Source of the DNA: Chromera velia
Taxonomy: Eukaryota > Sar > Chromeraceae
NCBI GenBank assembly: GCA_018398765.1
Contig: JAHBMJ010000859.1
Span: 1 to 39,057 of the forward strand
Direction of reading: 5' to 3'
Length of the DNA: 39,057 bases
Shown here: one piece after another, positions 23,213 through 35,703 of the stretch
Position numbering within the stretch: position 1 is the stretch's first letter
Layout: every line of letters starts with the position of its first letter
Position numbers and translations under genes: made by a program
The notes under the pieces: generated by a model
Told to the model about the DNA's origin: nothing
The model's input: only the letters and a program-made list of their open reading frames with translations
The model's database searches: none

Positions 23213-23460
23213 AGAGACTCTGAGAAAGAGAAAGAGAAAGAGAAAGAGACAGAAAGAATTAAAAGAAGGAAACAGGCAAACATGAAGGCACGCAGGCAGG
23301 CAGAGGCTCAAGCAGAAAAAAATGAAGTAAAAAAAAAAAAAAGGAGAAGTGAAGAAAAGAAAACAGAGTCAGAGCAGAAGAAAACAATAACAGGAAAAAT
23401 GAAAATGAAGACGAAAGATGAATTAAAAACGGAGGAGAGAAATAGATAAACAGGCACAGT
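22870..23460. repeat. GA/GAAA purine-rich microsatellite region
   Basis: One strand is almost pure purine, with (GA)n at about 22900-22970 and 23183-23210 and GAAA/AAAG words between. Frames translate as Arg-Glu or Ser-Leu runs and are not genes. Confidence 0.85.
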
Positions 23461-24084
23461 GAGAGACAGGGACATACTAAGCTAGTTTCACGCATATGAA
23501 TTGACGTCTAGCTGCAAGGAATCACCATGAAAGATTTTTTGTGCATGAGAGAAAGTTTATGTTTGGTCCCTTTGGTCCGGGGCCATGGTCCCCTTTCCAT
23601 CTGCCTACTTCTACACGAATCCGAGAACATTTGTTTTGGAGAACAGAGAGTCTCAACGTACGTTGAAGGTGTGGCGTCTTTTGTCTGCACCCTCAGTAGC
23701 TAGCTTCCTCTAGAGCAACGATCTGCTCCAAAACCCTCAATCGCTCTCCATGCATCTTTCTGGCAAGGCTCTCTCTTCTTTTGTCCCCCCCTTTCTCGCC
23801 CTTTCTCTCTCGTCCGCTGGCTGTCATGCCATAGCACTGCATCCATTGGTACCGTCAGTGCTCTAGCTATATGTCCGTCCATCCATGAAAACTAGAACTG
23901 CAGCAGGGAGGCTCAAACAGAGGAACTGCAATGGATGCGGACTTCAAAATGATGGGATGAAAGTGCGTCCATCTGTCTCTCTCTCTCCTTGGGAAAACCA
24001 GACCTCAACATGCACAGACTCATTGAATTGAAACCAAACAAGGAAGGACCGCACTCAGTCGCTCTCCCGCAGCCGGAGCCGCGG

Positions 24085-24115
<31 letters not shown>

Positions 24116-24397
24116 GGTTCCTATGCCCCACTGGATGGACACAACCCCAGAGATGCACGGGAGTCCGTCTGAATTGTTTCAAACAAATCGAGCAAGCTAC
24201 TAGTCAGCATGCATAGAGTTTTGAAGTCTCTGAGAAACCCGGTCGGTCTGTCGTCCTTCGATCCCCCCACCAGCAGAGCAGGGGGAATCAAGCCAGCTCG
24301 CACCTCGCTCCCTCCGTTCCCCCCCCACTCCCCTCTCTCGGAAGACCGTGATCTCTCTCACTCAATGCTCCAAGGAAAGAAGGAAGGAAGGATTGGA
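23461..24397. other. Non-coding stretch downstream of the C2HC zinc-finger gene
   Basis: A CT microsatellite lies at 24089-24112. Otherwise the sequence is mixed, without splice-supported coding frames. It probably holds the 3' untranslated region and terminator of the minus-strand gene that stops at 24398. Confidence 0.45.
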
Positions 24398-24806
24398 TTA
24401 GAAGTCCGAGTACATGTGCAGGTTCGCTGCCGGTGCCTGTGCACGGCTCATGACGGCCCCACTGGGGCCCTCTGGGATCCCCCTCATAGGCTGGTAGGAG
24501 GCTTCGGAGAACTGGTACATCTGAGGGCCCCCCCCCACCATGGCTGGGTGCACCGCCATTGCAGAGCCCCCGGCCTGTCTGTGCTGCTGTACCATCGGCT
24601 GCTGCGAGTGCATGAGGAGACGGGCCGGGGAGGCCGGACGTCCCCTGTATGCCCTCCCCCCCGCGTGGTCGATGTAAACTTCCTGAGGTCCAGACTGCAT
24701 CCGTGCATGCAGGGGGAGGAAAAGGGGAAGGTGAAGAGAGGTGAAGCGGCTCTCTGTCAGCTATCAGAGAGAGGGGGGGAGGGAGAGAGAAAGAGAAACA
24801 CACACA

Positions 24807-24841
<35 letters not shown>

Positions 24842-27118
24842 TCCGAGAGAAGCACTTTTGCACATCCAACCGAGACTGACCGAGAAACCGCCTCCAGGTC
24901 CCGTCTCGATGTGCCTGATCCTGTTGTGTTCCACTGTCTGCACACACTCTCGCATACAGATGGATCCGTAGAGGGGCTTCAGAGAGAATTAAGGCAGCGA
25001 ATATGCACCTACAGAACAAAACGGTACAATCATGGCAAGTCAACCCAGGGGGGTAGTGTGTGAGCTCTGAAATGGGTATAGGAGGACAGAGCGGCTTTCA
25101 GGGTATTCCAGCTTTTCTTGCACTAGCTTGCCTAGCTGACTCTGACTGACTGACTTGGATGTAGTTAGTCGCCAGAGGGTTATCTGAAGATGTGTGGTTC
25201 CCTGCACCCAGCCCCCCTCCTCCTCCAAGACCCCCACCCCCCCCACCCCCTCCCCCTCCAACCAGACCTCCTGCATTCCACCCACCTCCTCCTCCTCCCC
25301 CTCCCCCTCCCCCTCTTGCAGCCCGAGCTGGCTTCTCTGGTGCGAACCGAGGCTTTGAACTGCCGAATCCGGCCCCCCCTCCTCCCATAGGTCGGGATGC
25401 CGGCCGTTCAGTCTGCACAATCGGATTGCAGAATATTCACATTGAAATCCACATACGTTCTATGCGTTCACTCACCCATCTGTTCAGCAGAAGGGTGTCG
25501 AGCGTAAAGGCATGTCATCAAACAAGATTCCCCCCTTTCCAGCAACAGAAAAAAAAAATCTGTTCCAGTTCTCTCGGACTCATGGAGACGGCGCATGGGG
25601 TGTCACGCAGACTTCTCTTCATCCCTCGCTGTCTGACTCATGGACTGGCAGACTGACCTGTCTGTCAAGAGCAGGAAGTTTTTGCGCTGCGCGGAGAGAC
25701 AAGATCGAAAGGGAAGTGGGTGAAATGAACTATGCATCTTACACACTCAGAGCAAAGACCCTGACAAAGAAGCGAATGGTTTCACACGTGAGAAAGGGTA
25801 CATCATCGTGGGTTCAGAACAAAACAACAATTTCCGTCAAACGCATAAGAAGAGGACAGAGGATGATGAAAAGGGAGTGAAGAGGAGGGTGACGGGAGGG
25901 ACAGGCCGTGTTGCGGTCGCGAGACGCGACCGTTTTTCCAGCAGGAAATTCGCTTCCAGAGTCGCTGGCGGGGAAGCCGACGGACAGACAGACGATATGT
26001 TTCTTCTCCACCCTTCTTTTCTTCATGTACAGAACAAGACAAAAGAAAGAAAGAAAAAACGACAAAAAAACAGGACAAACAATCAAACAACGTGGGCAGG
26101 GGGGCCGAAAGGTGAGCGGTAAGCGTCCCTTGCCTCTCCACCTCCAGACAGACTTTCACGTGCTCATTGGGTTCACAAGTTAATCCTCTGCTGCTTCCAG
26201 TGAAGGCAAAAAGAAAAAAAGAGAAAAACAAAAAAAAACGTACTGCACTTCAAACAAATAATACAACATAGGAGAAGCGGTCAGACAGACAGACAGACAG
26301 ACAGAGCGAACACCAGGGCAAAAACACAGGAGGCAAACAGAAAAAAACAGAGACAGAAAGACAGGCGAGCAAATGGAAAGTCACGCAGGCAGGCAGGCAG
26401 ACAGACAGACAGATAGGCAGACAGGCAGGGAGGCCAACTCACGTTTGGCCTGTTGTCCCCAGGTGTTTCTCGAGCGAGCACCCAGAGATTGACTGGCAGC
26501 CTGAAAGCAATGGAAAGAAAGTACACGATGCATCCTGTGTGTACACACGGGATACACCCAACCAGTTGGGTGAGTGCCTCGGGGGGCCATTTAATTAGGG
26601 CGCGTCAGGGGGTCTGCAGGGGCTTGGGCATGTCTTGAATGCAACTGGCGAGTGGCGGGGGCCACGGCAACGCGCGCTAAACATGCTTTTCGGGACCGCG
26701 CGCGAGTCATATATACACAACTCCGTGCGAGTGACTTGAGGGGCACGTTAAAGTGCGAAGTAATTATAAAGAGCCGCGCGCGCGTGATCGCAGCTCCGTG
26801 GGAGTCACTTGAGGGGCACTTCTCTCCTCGCGTTGCGCGCGCGCAAAAAAATGAGGAGGCAAACCGAGTCGGGGGATACAAAAAAAAAGATGATATGCGA
26901 GTGCGTGCGATCTCAGGGCCTCTCGGCTGATCTCAGCAAAGCTGAGCTGCCCCCCGAGGCGATAGGCAGAGTGGTAAGTTCATTTTGGCCATTCGTACGG
27001 CAGACGAACTCTCTCACATAAACGTATTTCCTCCCCACCCACGCCCCCATCTATTCGGCTACCCTTTTTCCTTATCCTTCGTTTCGTCACTTACCTCTAC
27101 ACACATCCAGGTGCACGA

Positions 27119-27159
<41 letters not shown>

Positions 27160-30100
27160 CACACACCTACAAACCTCTACAGACTTACCCAACCACCCAC
27201 CCATCCACACGCACCCAATCAAGTGAAGCCCCCACACATCACTCACCGTCCGAGATGGAAGTGTTCCTGGAGCATCGTAGTCCTCCTCCTCCCCCATGCC
27301 CCCCATTCCTGCAGCACCAAACCCCCCTCCGCCTCCTCCTCCAGCATTGCGACCGCCAAACGGGGCTCCTCGTCCCCCTCTGCACCGTGGAAGAAGCGTA
27401 GTATTGGACCGTACGCCATACATGCAAACGCTCACACGCATTCATTGAATACGATAGAAATGCCATACTTTGTACTAGGGTCCCCTTCCTTAGTTCTCAT
27501 CACCAAAAAGAAATTCAGCGAGCTTAGAAGATTCAAAAACGATCGCAGAACGGGTGTGTTCACGAGTCAGATGAAATGACTGCAAATTGGGAAGAGAAAA
27601 AACGAGGAACTCTCCTCCAATGCAGACTCCCTGCATGCATCACACCCCCATCCTTCCTTCCTTTCTGCATTCTTCTCTCCTCCTTCTGACCTGACAGGGC
27701 CTCTCTGAGGAGGAATAGGGGGCCCTTCGTCATCATAGTCCTCTCCTCCTCCGCCGCCGCCCATCCGGAAGGAGCACGGCCCTCCTCCTGCTGCAGCTGC
27801 ACCTCCACGGGACTTGAGGGGCCCTGCAGGACGACGAAGCCCCCCAGAAGGCTGAGGGGGGGGAGGGGTCGGACCCCCCACACCGCGGCCCCGGGCAGCT
27901 GCTCCCCCCACAGTTCTCCCTCCTCGTGCTGCACCCACACCCGGTCTTGCGCCTCTGGCAGGAGGTTGCGGTGCTCTCTGGGGTGGGGGGGCGTCAGTCC
28001 TTCCCTGCATGCAGGAATCCAAGAAGGAAGCGATGGAACAGTGAGGAGACTATCGAGTTGAGATACAGGGACCAAAGATCGATCTGGAAGAGGAGGTCAG
28101 GGGGCAGATAGATAAACCAGCTGGAGGGACTCCATACACAAAAAGAAAAATAAAAGTTCTAGAGTTTTTAATTGCCCCCTTTCACGCTCTTCCCTCTATA
28201 AAGAGTGACTGACCGCCCTGCACGCCGCCACAAAATCTTGGTGCTCCTTTCTCCAGTCTCTTCTGCCTGGAGGGGGTCCTCTTGAACGGTCGGGCTGGTT
28301 CGGGTTCACCTTTCTGATCATCGGGTCGAATTTTCGTTGTTCTGCTTGCGTGCAAGCGGGAAGCAAGGGGTGAGTGGTGTCTGGGTCAACAGACAATTCT
28401 CTGTTTGTCAAAGTGAGAGAGAGTGAGGTGGAGCTTTGACCAGCTGTTCTTTCTGCCTGTCTCTTCCACAAGATTGAAGACGTTGCTCGAACTCAGCTGA
28501 GCCGGCCATGCAGAATTCAAAGATCCACAGAAACAGTCCACACCAGACTTGCAGGCACAACAGCAAAAGCCAAATACATTCAGAAGACCCCTTTTTGTTG
28601 CTGCCGACTGACTGAATGAGTTGAACTCCTTTCTCTGTGCCTGGTGAGACTGCAATCATTTATTCATGCATGCACGCACCCGAATATTCGTTTTTTCATT
28701 CATTCATTCATTCATTCATTCATTCAGTCAGTCAGTCAGTCAGTCAGTCAGTCAGTCAGTCAGTCAGTCAGTCAGTCAGTCATCAATTTGTTTGTTTGAC
28801 AGCAACGCGAAAAGGTCATCCATCAGCCACGATGCTGTACATGCGGAAGAACAAAAACGATTTTGAAGCATGAGGAAGGAACAGACGAAAATGAAGAACA
28901 AGAAGAAGGACAACTCGAAAGGTTGAGTGCGCACTTGAGGAAGTGCCACTACAGAAAGACAAAACGATTTTCCTGCCTCCCGTCTGTTTCTTTCCTAGCG
29001 ACCAGACTGACTGACAGTTACTTTTCTGCAGATCTGTTGATGCTTTGAGATTCGGTCCTGCATCATTCCATTCAAGTTGGCACATAATTCAAAATCGCAG
29101 TCCATTCCATATTGTGAATTCACACTGAGGCACGTTACAAGTTCTTTGTCGGTGACCAACGACTAGACAAAATCAGCAGTCGTTTTTGCAAAGTGAGATA
29201 CGAAAGCAAATGCGGAAGCACGAGCGCAAACGCGGAACGGGAGTGGGGAAAACGATAGGCCAAAAGAAAAGACACGGACCAACCATTGCGAATTTCCTGC
29301 CACACTGCTGGCACGGGATCAGACCCGCACCGTCTGCTCCCATGAACTCCGCAACATCAAATCCCCCCCCACTCCCTCCAGCACCCTTGCCGACAGGGGC
29401 ACCCGCCTTGCTGCAGTGAATTGAGTGAAAAAAGGGATCAATGAAGGAATGCAAAATTTGAGGAAGCGTTGTCATAGAGTGTGAATGAAAGGATGGCCGG
29501 AGATAGAAATGCCCTTCGGTGAACTTTGCACAGCCATATATAGGTACTGCCAGGTGAGAGTCAGTATGCAGGATACACAAGAACGAGGAAAGGGTCGGAG
29601 AAGAGGGGAGGCTTTCCGGAGGACGATTTTCTGGAAGACAGTTGTAGACTGTGGAGGATTTGATGGACAAATGCGTGGATCGATTCCCAAAGTACTGATA
29701 CCAGTGGCTTAATTCATGTGTCCAAGGTGTTTGACGGACATTCAGAGAGAGGATGACATTTTTTCCGCGAAGCAATTCAGGTGTATACCAAATACCGCAA
29801 TTAAGTAAAAAGTGCGTTCTTCAGGAAACAGGGGAGCGGACTGACGCTGCCGCTGCAGCCCGTGCCTTCATCGCCTTTTGGGCCGGGGGGCAGGTCTTGA
29901 CGTGGTTTTCCAGTTCACCTTTTCTGCACATATCCATGTCCATGAAGGGAAACAACACATAAAATGGGTCTGTGTACAGAAAAGAAAGGAAAGTTGCATG
30001 CGTGAAAACAACAGATGTTTTCCGAAGAGCAAGTCATGGAAAGCAAAAGGTATGCGTGTGAACTGACGTTGTGAGCGTGTCGCAGTAAGGGCAGTTGATC

Positions 30101-30395
30101 TCCACGTAGGCATTCTTTTTTGCACACGCCTTCTGGTGGTGCCTGCACACAGTCATAAAGAAACACATGCATTGTTACTCACTCAGGCGAACAACGGTAG
30201 TGTTGCTTTCAGCTGTGAGTATGGAAAGAGCCCACTGACTTCATGGAGGCAGGGAAGAACTTCCCTCCACACATGTCTGCAAATAAATGCACACAGACAG
30301 CAGGGATGAGGACTAATGTAACAATTTCCGTCTGAAAGAATGACTTCGAAGGGGCGAGATAACATACTGCAGATTTGTGCTTTGGCGTGCGCCAT
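24398..30395 (-). CDS. C2HC zinc-finger protein of the ZC2HC1/FAM164 family, eleven exons
   Basis: Exons, read downwards: 30395-30368, 30276-30240, 30142-30068, 29923-29846, 29410-29284, 29057-29012, 28341-28214, 28004-27691, 27379-27247, 25412-25155 and 24694-24398. They total 1521 bases and close without a stop as 506 residues. Three fingers each fit C-x2-C-x11-H-x3-C exactly: C9/C12/H24/C28, C39/C42/H54/C58 and C106/C109/H121/C125. Every finger is split by an intron yet is restored by splicing, which strongly supports the model. After finger 3 come VKQRKFD (residues 130-136) and RDWRKEHQDF (158-167), matching the conserved K-RK-FD and NWR-KHEEF blocks that follow the first finger of animal ZC2HC1A. 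The two N-terminal fingers are extra relative to that protein. Residues 174-408 are Gly/Arg/Pro-rich with two EDYD-containing acidic patches; the tail is Gln/Met/Ala-rich. Zinc binding is expected; the molecular role is unknown. Confidence 0.88.
24799..24842. repeat. CA and GA microsatellite in last intron of the zinc-finger gene
   Basis: A run of CA dinucleotides followed directly by GA dinucleotides lies inside the 460-base intron between the last two exons of the minus-strand gene. It has no coding role. Confidence 0.9.
25993..26440. repeat. CAGA arrays with a module copy, in a large intron
   Basis: A forward copy of the 40-base module (about 25993-26033) follows a CAGA run. A longer CAGA/GGCA array lies at 26281-26430. 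Both are within the 1.8-kb intron between exons 9 and 10 of the zinc-finger gene. Confidence 0.8.
26557..26963. repeat. Dispersed repeat family copy 2
   Basis: This is the uninterrupted counterpart of 12815-13471, starting with the same CCCAACCAGTTGGG palindrome and ending with the same CTGAGCTGCCCCC-GAGGCGAT block. It contains two internal copies of a CTCCGTG-GAGT-ACTTGAGGGGCAC module. It lies inside the intron between exons 9 and 10 of the zinc-finger gene. No open frame is conserved between the copies, so it is probably a non-autonomous repeat. Confidence 0.75.
27121..27156. repeat. CA dinucleotide microsatellite
   Basis: About sixteen AC/CA units lie in the same large intron of the zinc-finger gene, 90 bases past the exon 9 donor. 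Confidence 0.9.
28696..28781. repeat. ATTC then AGTC tetranucleotide arrays
   Basis: Seven or more ATTC units pass directly into about fourteen AGTC units. The array lies in the intron between exons 6 and 7 of the zinc-finger gene. Its minus-strand unit GACT/GTCA contains repeated GTCAGT-like words that resemble the donor sites used in this gene. Confidence 0.9.
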
Positions 30396-30870
30396 TTTGG
30401 TCGCTTCCAAACGCAGACTCTGGTGTCGTTTCGCCGCTTCAGAGAACGAACGTCACAAAGACCTTTCCTTGAGTCTTTTCTTCTATGTATAGAGCATTTC
30501 GAAAATCTACAATGTGTCGGCAGCTGCAATGTTAATTGTGTTTCAACAGATGCAAAGTTATCCGGCCGATTCCGGCGTGGATCCGATTAGACAGTCGATC
30601 TGTCGCGTCTCCTAACCGGAGATTCGGATCCGGAGCGGGCGCACGGAGCTCTGACGACACGGGATGAATTCGGATACGTGCCCCCCCGCAACCCCTTTCC
30701 GGGGCAGAACTTGATCGGAACAACAGGCTATATAGCTGCATGCAATCAACAACAACCGCATGCTGTAGCTCCTTTTGCACACGAACTATCAGAAAGTGAC
30801 AGCAATGTCCATCCAGTGAATGAGAGCGCCTGCACCGCAAAACAACCAGTAGTAAGAACTCAAACACGCG
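30396..30870. promoter_or_regulatory. Short shared upstream region of two divergent genes
   Basis: Only 475 bases separate the start codons of the zinc-finger gene (minus) and the coiled-coil gene (plus), so both promoters must lie here or overlap the 5' ends. A short TATATAGCTGCATGCA block at about 30729-30744 includes a TGCATGCA palindrome. GC-rich CCGGA words cluster at 30560-30640. Bidirectional promoter function is an inference from spacing. Confidence 0.5.
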
Positions 30871-33436
30871 ATGTCGAGAAAGGCAGAAATGGAGGAGGCG
30901 GTTCGTGCCCGCCTCGAGGCAGAGTTGGAGTCGCTGGAGAGAGAAAACGCACAGCTCTCCGGTCTGGCATCCCGTCTGTCGGGAGAAAATAAGCGAGTCA
31001 AGGAGAGTCTCAAAAGCGTAGAGTATCAGATGGAGCTAATGCAAGTCGATTTACAGAAAGCGGAAGAACGCGCGGAACGAGCTGAGAGTGAGCGAAGAAA
31101 GCGAAGGCAGGAGAGTATGAGAAAGGTCAGACACTTTCCACAACACATAAAGAATTTACTGCATGTTGTTTTGACAAGTCCTCTTCTTTGGTCTTGCGGG
31201 TCGGTAGAAACCCACTCACATCCTTTGTTTCTTCCCTTGCAGCTGTCTATTGCCATTTTGGCCACTCCTCGGGCTGTTCCCTTCTCCACCACCCTCACAC
31301 GGTCTCTCCATCAATCGATCGGCAGATCCTCTACCTCAGCCCTCCAAGTGGAAGACCACGAAGCGCGCCCTTCAAAGGCTGAGGAGGCAAAAAACACCCC
31401 TAACGAGCAGGAAAAGACCTCCGAAGACAAGCATGTGGACGGGGAGCAAGCAGAAAGACTCCGTCTACTACAGCTTCAACTGGAGTTCCTTGAAGAGAAG
31501 TGCGGACAGATGGAGAACAGTCTCGAACAGAAGGACAGAGAGATTGAAATGCTCAGAAGAAAGGCTGAACATCCCCCCATACCCCCCTGGTCAGAAAGAG
31601 ACCAGACAGATGCAACTACAATTCCCGCCTCGTCTCCCGCCCTGCCACCCATAGCTGAAAGAGAGCACACAGGTGGAACAACTATCGCCGCCTCATCTCC
31701 CCCCCAAGAGGCAGAGCCCCGACCTGCTTTCCGTGTTCCCCCTCTGAGGCTTTATGCCGTCTCAAACACAACAGAGCATCCCTGTCCTCTCCCCCTCGGC
31801 CCGGGAACAGTGAACGTTTCGGATGCCCACCTCACACCCGACCGTTCGTTCGAAGAAAACCAAAAAATCAGTCACAGTCCTCGACAGCCAAGTAGAGACG
31901 TCGGGGACAGAATTTCACTTGACCCTGGAAGCACCTACAGGAGCAATCAGTCCTCCCCCAGAGTGCCTCGGGACCCCGAAAAGCGCTTATGCGCTCAGCT
32001 CGAGGCCAAACGCCAAGAGCTCTGCAAGACCGCACAAGAAGCTGCGGATTTCTCTGATACTCTCTGCCGTCTCCTAGCAGATTTGTGCGAACTGGAGGGA
32101 GCCGCTGTTTCCATTTCCCTCGGGGGTGTCATGCCTGGACTCTCGTCCTCAGCGTCGTCTGGAAGCCAGTGTGGCGAGACCTCCTCAGAGCGTGGGGGAA
32201 TGGGCACGATGTGTCTGACGGAATCAGCGGAACACCAGGGGACGGACAAGGAAGAAGGAGAGGCCGTCTGCAAAGTTAAACTTTCGGAACCCGCACAAAG
32301 TATCGTGGACTCTTTGAGGGCTGAAGCTCTCACAGAGATCAGGTGAGTTCCTTTTTTCTTCTTTCTCTTTCTCCTCTGTTTTTCCTCTCTGCTTTTCCCT
32401 CCACTTTTGTCTTCCTCTGGGATTTTTGGTCGTTTCTTTTACGGATGGCTTGGATTTCCATACATGTGGGTTTTACCTGCTCATGTGGACTGGCTGTATG
32501 GATGAACGCAGGTGGAGATCTCGTTTTGAGTCCGACCGGGTTTCCCGTGCTGGCCGTGTGTTTCTGTCTCTTGCTCAGGGGGGGCAGCTGTCTGGGGACT
32601 CTGGGGAGGGGCGGGCTGGGGCAGGGGAAAGGGAAAGAGACAGCATGAGCAAGTCTTTTCGGAAGGTTGCGAGCAGGCATGGGGGCAAGGATGCGTGCAG
32701 AAACGATGAAGCCTTAGAGGACAGAGAGAAAGAAAAAGAGAGAGGGAGGGTGGGAGAAGAGACGGCAATAGGAGGAGGCTCAGAGGGGCTCGACGACTCC
32801 TCTTACTCAGCCCCAGGAGCTCTTCTGTCGGTGCCAACGAGGGGTGGATTGAGAGTGGGAGAATCGAATGGTTCACTTCCCTCATCGCCTGTTGTGTCTA
32901 AGAGAAGCCAAAACGCGCAGAGATGTTCTGAAAGAATGCCAAGAGAATGTGGGGAGACGAAAGCGAATGACAAAAACTGTCTTGTGTGGGTGCGCAGTAA
33001 TAGCGACCCTGCTCGTATGACGGTTGGGACTGGTGGTGGAGGGTGTGTTGATGAGGCAGGCGAGGGTCTGGAGGGGTGGGGTGAGGGTATGCACACTTTG
33101 GAGGAGTCAGTTCTGAAGGGATTGGCGGGGATTCCTGAAATGTTGCAGCGCCTGTACAGAGACGAGTTGGGTGTTTCACTCACGTTGTCGAGAGCGCGAG
33201 AGGAGGGGGCAGAGGGGAATGGGGAAGTGAGTGTGCATGCGCGTGTACTGACCCCCCGGGATGACATTGATGGGAGTGCTGAGAAAGCGTCTCAGACAGA
33301 GAGAGTGCAAGCCGCAGTGGAGATGGTGGAGGCCCATTCCCAGTGGGAGTCGGCCCTTGCTGCAGAGGCAAGGAGACTGGAGCGACTCGCGAGGGACCGC
33401 GCCTCGTCTCCCTTTGCGGTTTTCTTCGATCATTGA
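30871..33436 (+). CDS. Coiled-coil protein, three exons, unknown function
   Basis: Exons 30871-31125, 31243-32342 and 32512-33436 join in frame (donors GTCAGA and GTGAGT) for 759 residues. The ATG at 30871 is the first in frame. Residues 1-85 are a strong heptad-type coiled coil rich in Glu, Arg and Leu (AELESLERENAQL and on). A second coiled coil lies in exon 2 (RLRLLQLQLEFLEEKCGQME). A Pro/Ser-rich linker and a third helical block (QLEAKRQELCKTAQEAADF) follow. Exon 3 is mostly low complexity but ends in helical segments (RVQAAVEMVEAHSQWESALAAEARRLERLA). The first intron is 117 bases, a multiple of three, with no in-frame stop, so an unspliced form adding 39 residues is possible. The composition suits a cytoskeletal or centriolar/basal-body scaffold, but no family is identified. 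Confidence 0.8.
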
Positions 33437-35703
33437 GCGATCGATCGATCGACCGATCGAGGTTGCGATGGGCTTCTTGCTGATTGCATGCATGGTAGAT
33501 TAGTAGACCGGTACATCGATAAGTCGTGCAACAGACTGGCGAGATTGAGACACTTGCAAACGGACACTGTAGGTGACTATGGAGGAATTGCTCCAGGCGG
33601 ATAACAGGAAGAGGAAGAAGGGATTTCAGGGAACGGAAGCGAAGGGAAGGAGAACTTTGCAAGACATCGTTTGCATTTTGTCGTTCGTGGTCATATCGTT
33701 AGCATATCCGCAAAATTTCCACTTTCTCCCCAATCGTATTCATCCATTAACTTTTCCACAGAATGCACACTCGCGCTCTGATTTTACAGCGAAGACTGGT
33801 AAAGCGGCAGGTCTTGAAAGCACGCTTCGGAATGTGTCATCATGCATCTCTGTCCATCCGCTGACCACTCGGAGTGAAACCGATGCACCAAAGTGATATC
33901 CTGCTTTGCAAGAGAAGATTCAAAGCCCTCGCTCCAAATTGTGCAAATAAGGTTTTGAAATGTAATTTGTGTGAAAAAGAAGACGGTTCAGCTTACAACC
34001 GTTCAAGTGTTGATTTGATTTGAATTACTTCAAGGTGTTTATTACCATTTTATCTATCATATATACAAGTTTTGGTTAAATTAAACTTTGTATAATTAAA
34101 AACAGTTTGCGTTGAACTGTGCGATAAAAGGTTTGAATATTTTAAGTATATTTGACGCAATGACGCATATATATTGCAAGGTTCACTGTTTGATTTACAA
34201 TCTATATATAATAGGATATATAATAATCCCTTGACAACTTTAATACTAGTTAACAAACCTAGCTACTCAGTCGTAGTGACAAAATCTCCCACAAGACATA
34301 GCTACTAGTATTATAGTAGTATAGGACGTACAGTCTGTGTAAAGTTTGTACGACTCGGAGGCCGCGACAGTTTTACCTAGCTAGTTAGTTAGAGGACTCG
34401 GATGCTAATTAATATTAAGGCCTGCTAGCTTTGACAACCTAGTTGACAACACACTATAGAGTCTAGTAGTATAGACAACACATAGACATATGTAAAATTA
34501 GTAAACATCTGAGTCAATGATCTGACATAGTAGGATGGAAGACTTATAGCGCGGATCGAACTATGCAATCAATCAATCAATCAATCGATGAAAGCTCAAA
34601 ACTTGAGTCAAAAACTGTCATTCAAGTTTAAGCTGCATAGGAGCTCATCGATTTATAATATGAATCGTTACACGATCCGTTAGAAATTCTGTCTAGAATT
34701 TTTTTTTAGTCTATAGTAATGAATGAAGTAGTACACTAAGTAGTGTTACTAGTACTAGTAGACTGCTAGTAACTTGAATTATAGTAAATATATTCAATTG
34801 ATGTTAGGATCTCTATCTAGAAATGGGCATCAAAACTTCAAAATAAACTAATTTCGAGATTATATGGCATAAATTTTTGCTAACAACAAATTTTAATTGT
34901 TCAATTTTGTTCGAACGTTTTCTTAATTGCATTCTCTATATGTAATGCATGTATCTAGGCATGTATTCTATTCTAGGTTCTAGTACCCGTTTATACCCGT
35001 TCTACTTCCATCATCATATGTACCCCATTGCCAAACACTGCAAGCAACTGTTGCGTTTTGTAACTTTTGTTTTGCAACCACAATCGTGATGATCGATCAT
35101 CTCCATGCATCGATCCGATTCGCCATTGATCTGACACCAGATCTGACAATGACGTACATCATCATCCCCCAAATCTAATCGTATTCCCATCACCTGACAC
35201 CATCATGCATCATCGCCATCGGCCTTTGTAAGGCGTACAGCATGCATGCACGATACATACATGTCTGGCACGGCAAAACGAGCGCTAGAACGCGCAGTCT
35301 TGCAACACAGGCAATACATGGTGACACGCATATCTGCATGGGCGCGTGCACATCTTGCAGGTCGGACCTCGATCGAATCCTCGAGTGCATTTTGCAATGC
35401 AGGGAGGGAAAAGCAGCCGAACAGGCCGGTGTCTTTTGCCTTCAGTACGCCAGAAACAAGCAAGCATCAAATTCACTTGATCCTTAATAGGCGGTGAAGA
35501 CTGCACTCACAACTTTTCTTCTTCAATTCCGTTTTTTGCACTCACACACAAAGAAAGAAGTTTCTGATGCGCTTGCATCAAAATGTGCTCTTCTTCAAGG
35601 GTCTTGTCCCCAACGCGAATTCATCATTAACATCTCGATCTCCCCCCACGCGGACAGACGGATACACGGACACGGGCGCCTTCACATGCACATTGAAAGA
35701 AGA
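33437..35703. other. Long AT-rich convergent intergenic region
   Basis: This separates the 3' ends of the coiled-coil gene and the membrane kinase-like gene. It starts with an ATCG tetranucleotide run (33435-33457). A 106-codon frame from an ATG at 33579 has weak coding character and no splice support. From about 33900 to 34930 the DNA is very AT-rich with many CTAGT and TAGTA words. The rest (34930-35500) returns to mixed composition, with short ATCATC and CATGCATGCA words. No gene is assigned. Confidence 0.5.

Noticed and set aside
24209-25063. 284-codon plus-strand and 251-codon minus-strand frames
   Set aside because: They run through CA/GA microsatellite DNA and oppose or overlap in another frame the last exon of the zinc-finger gene.
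28696-28781. Regular short repeats resembling a CRISPR array
   Set aside because: They are contiguous 4-base microsatellite units without spacers, in a eukaryotic intron.
29821-29845. Reading exon 4 of the zinc-finger gene through to the TGA at 29821, giving an 80-residue two-finger protein
   Set aside because: A GTCAGT donor 23 bases before that stop joins in phase to an exon that completes a third finger and the family's conserved blocks. The short form could still exist as an intron-retention product.
33579-33896. 106-codon plus-strand frame with an ATG start
   Set aside because: It is a possible small gene, but composition is weak, no motif is present, and it follows immediately after another gene's stop, so it may be 3' untranslated sequence.
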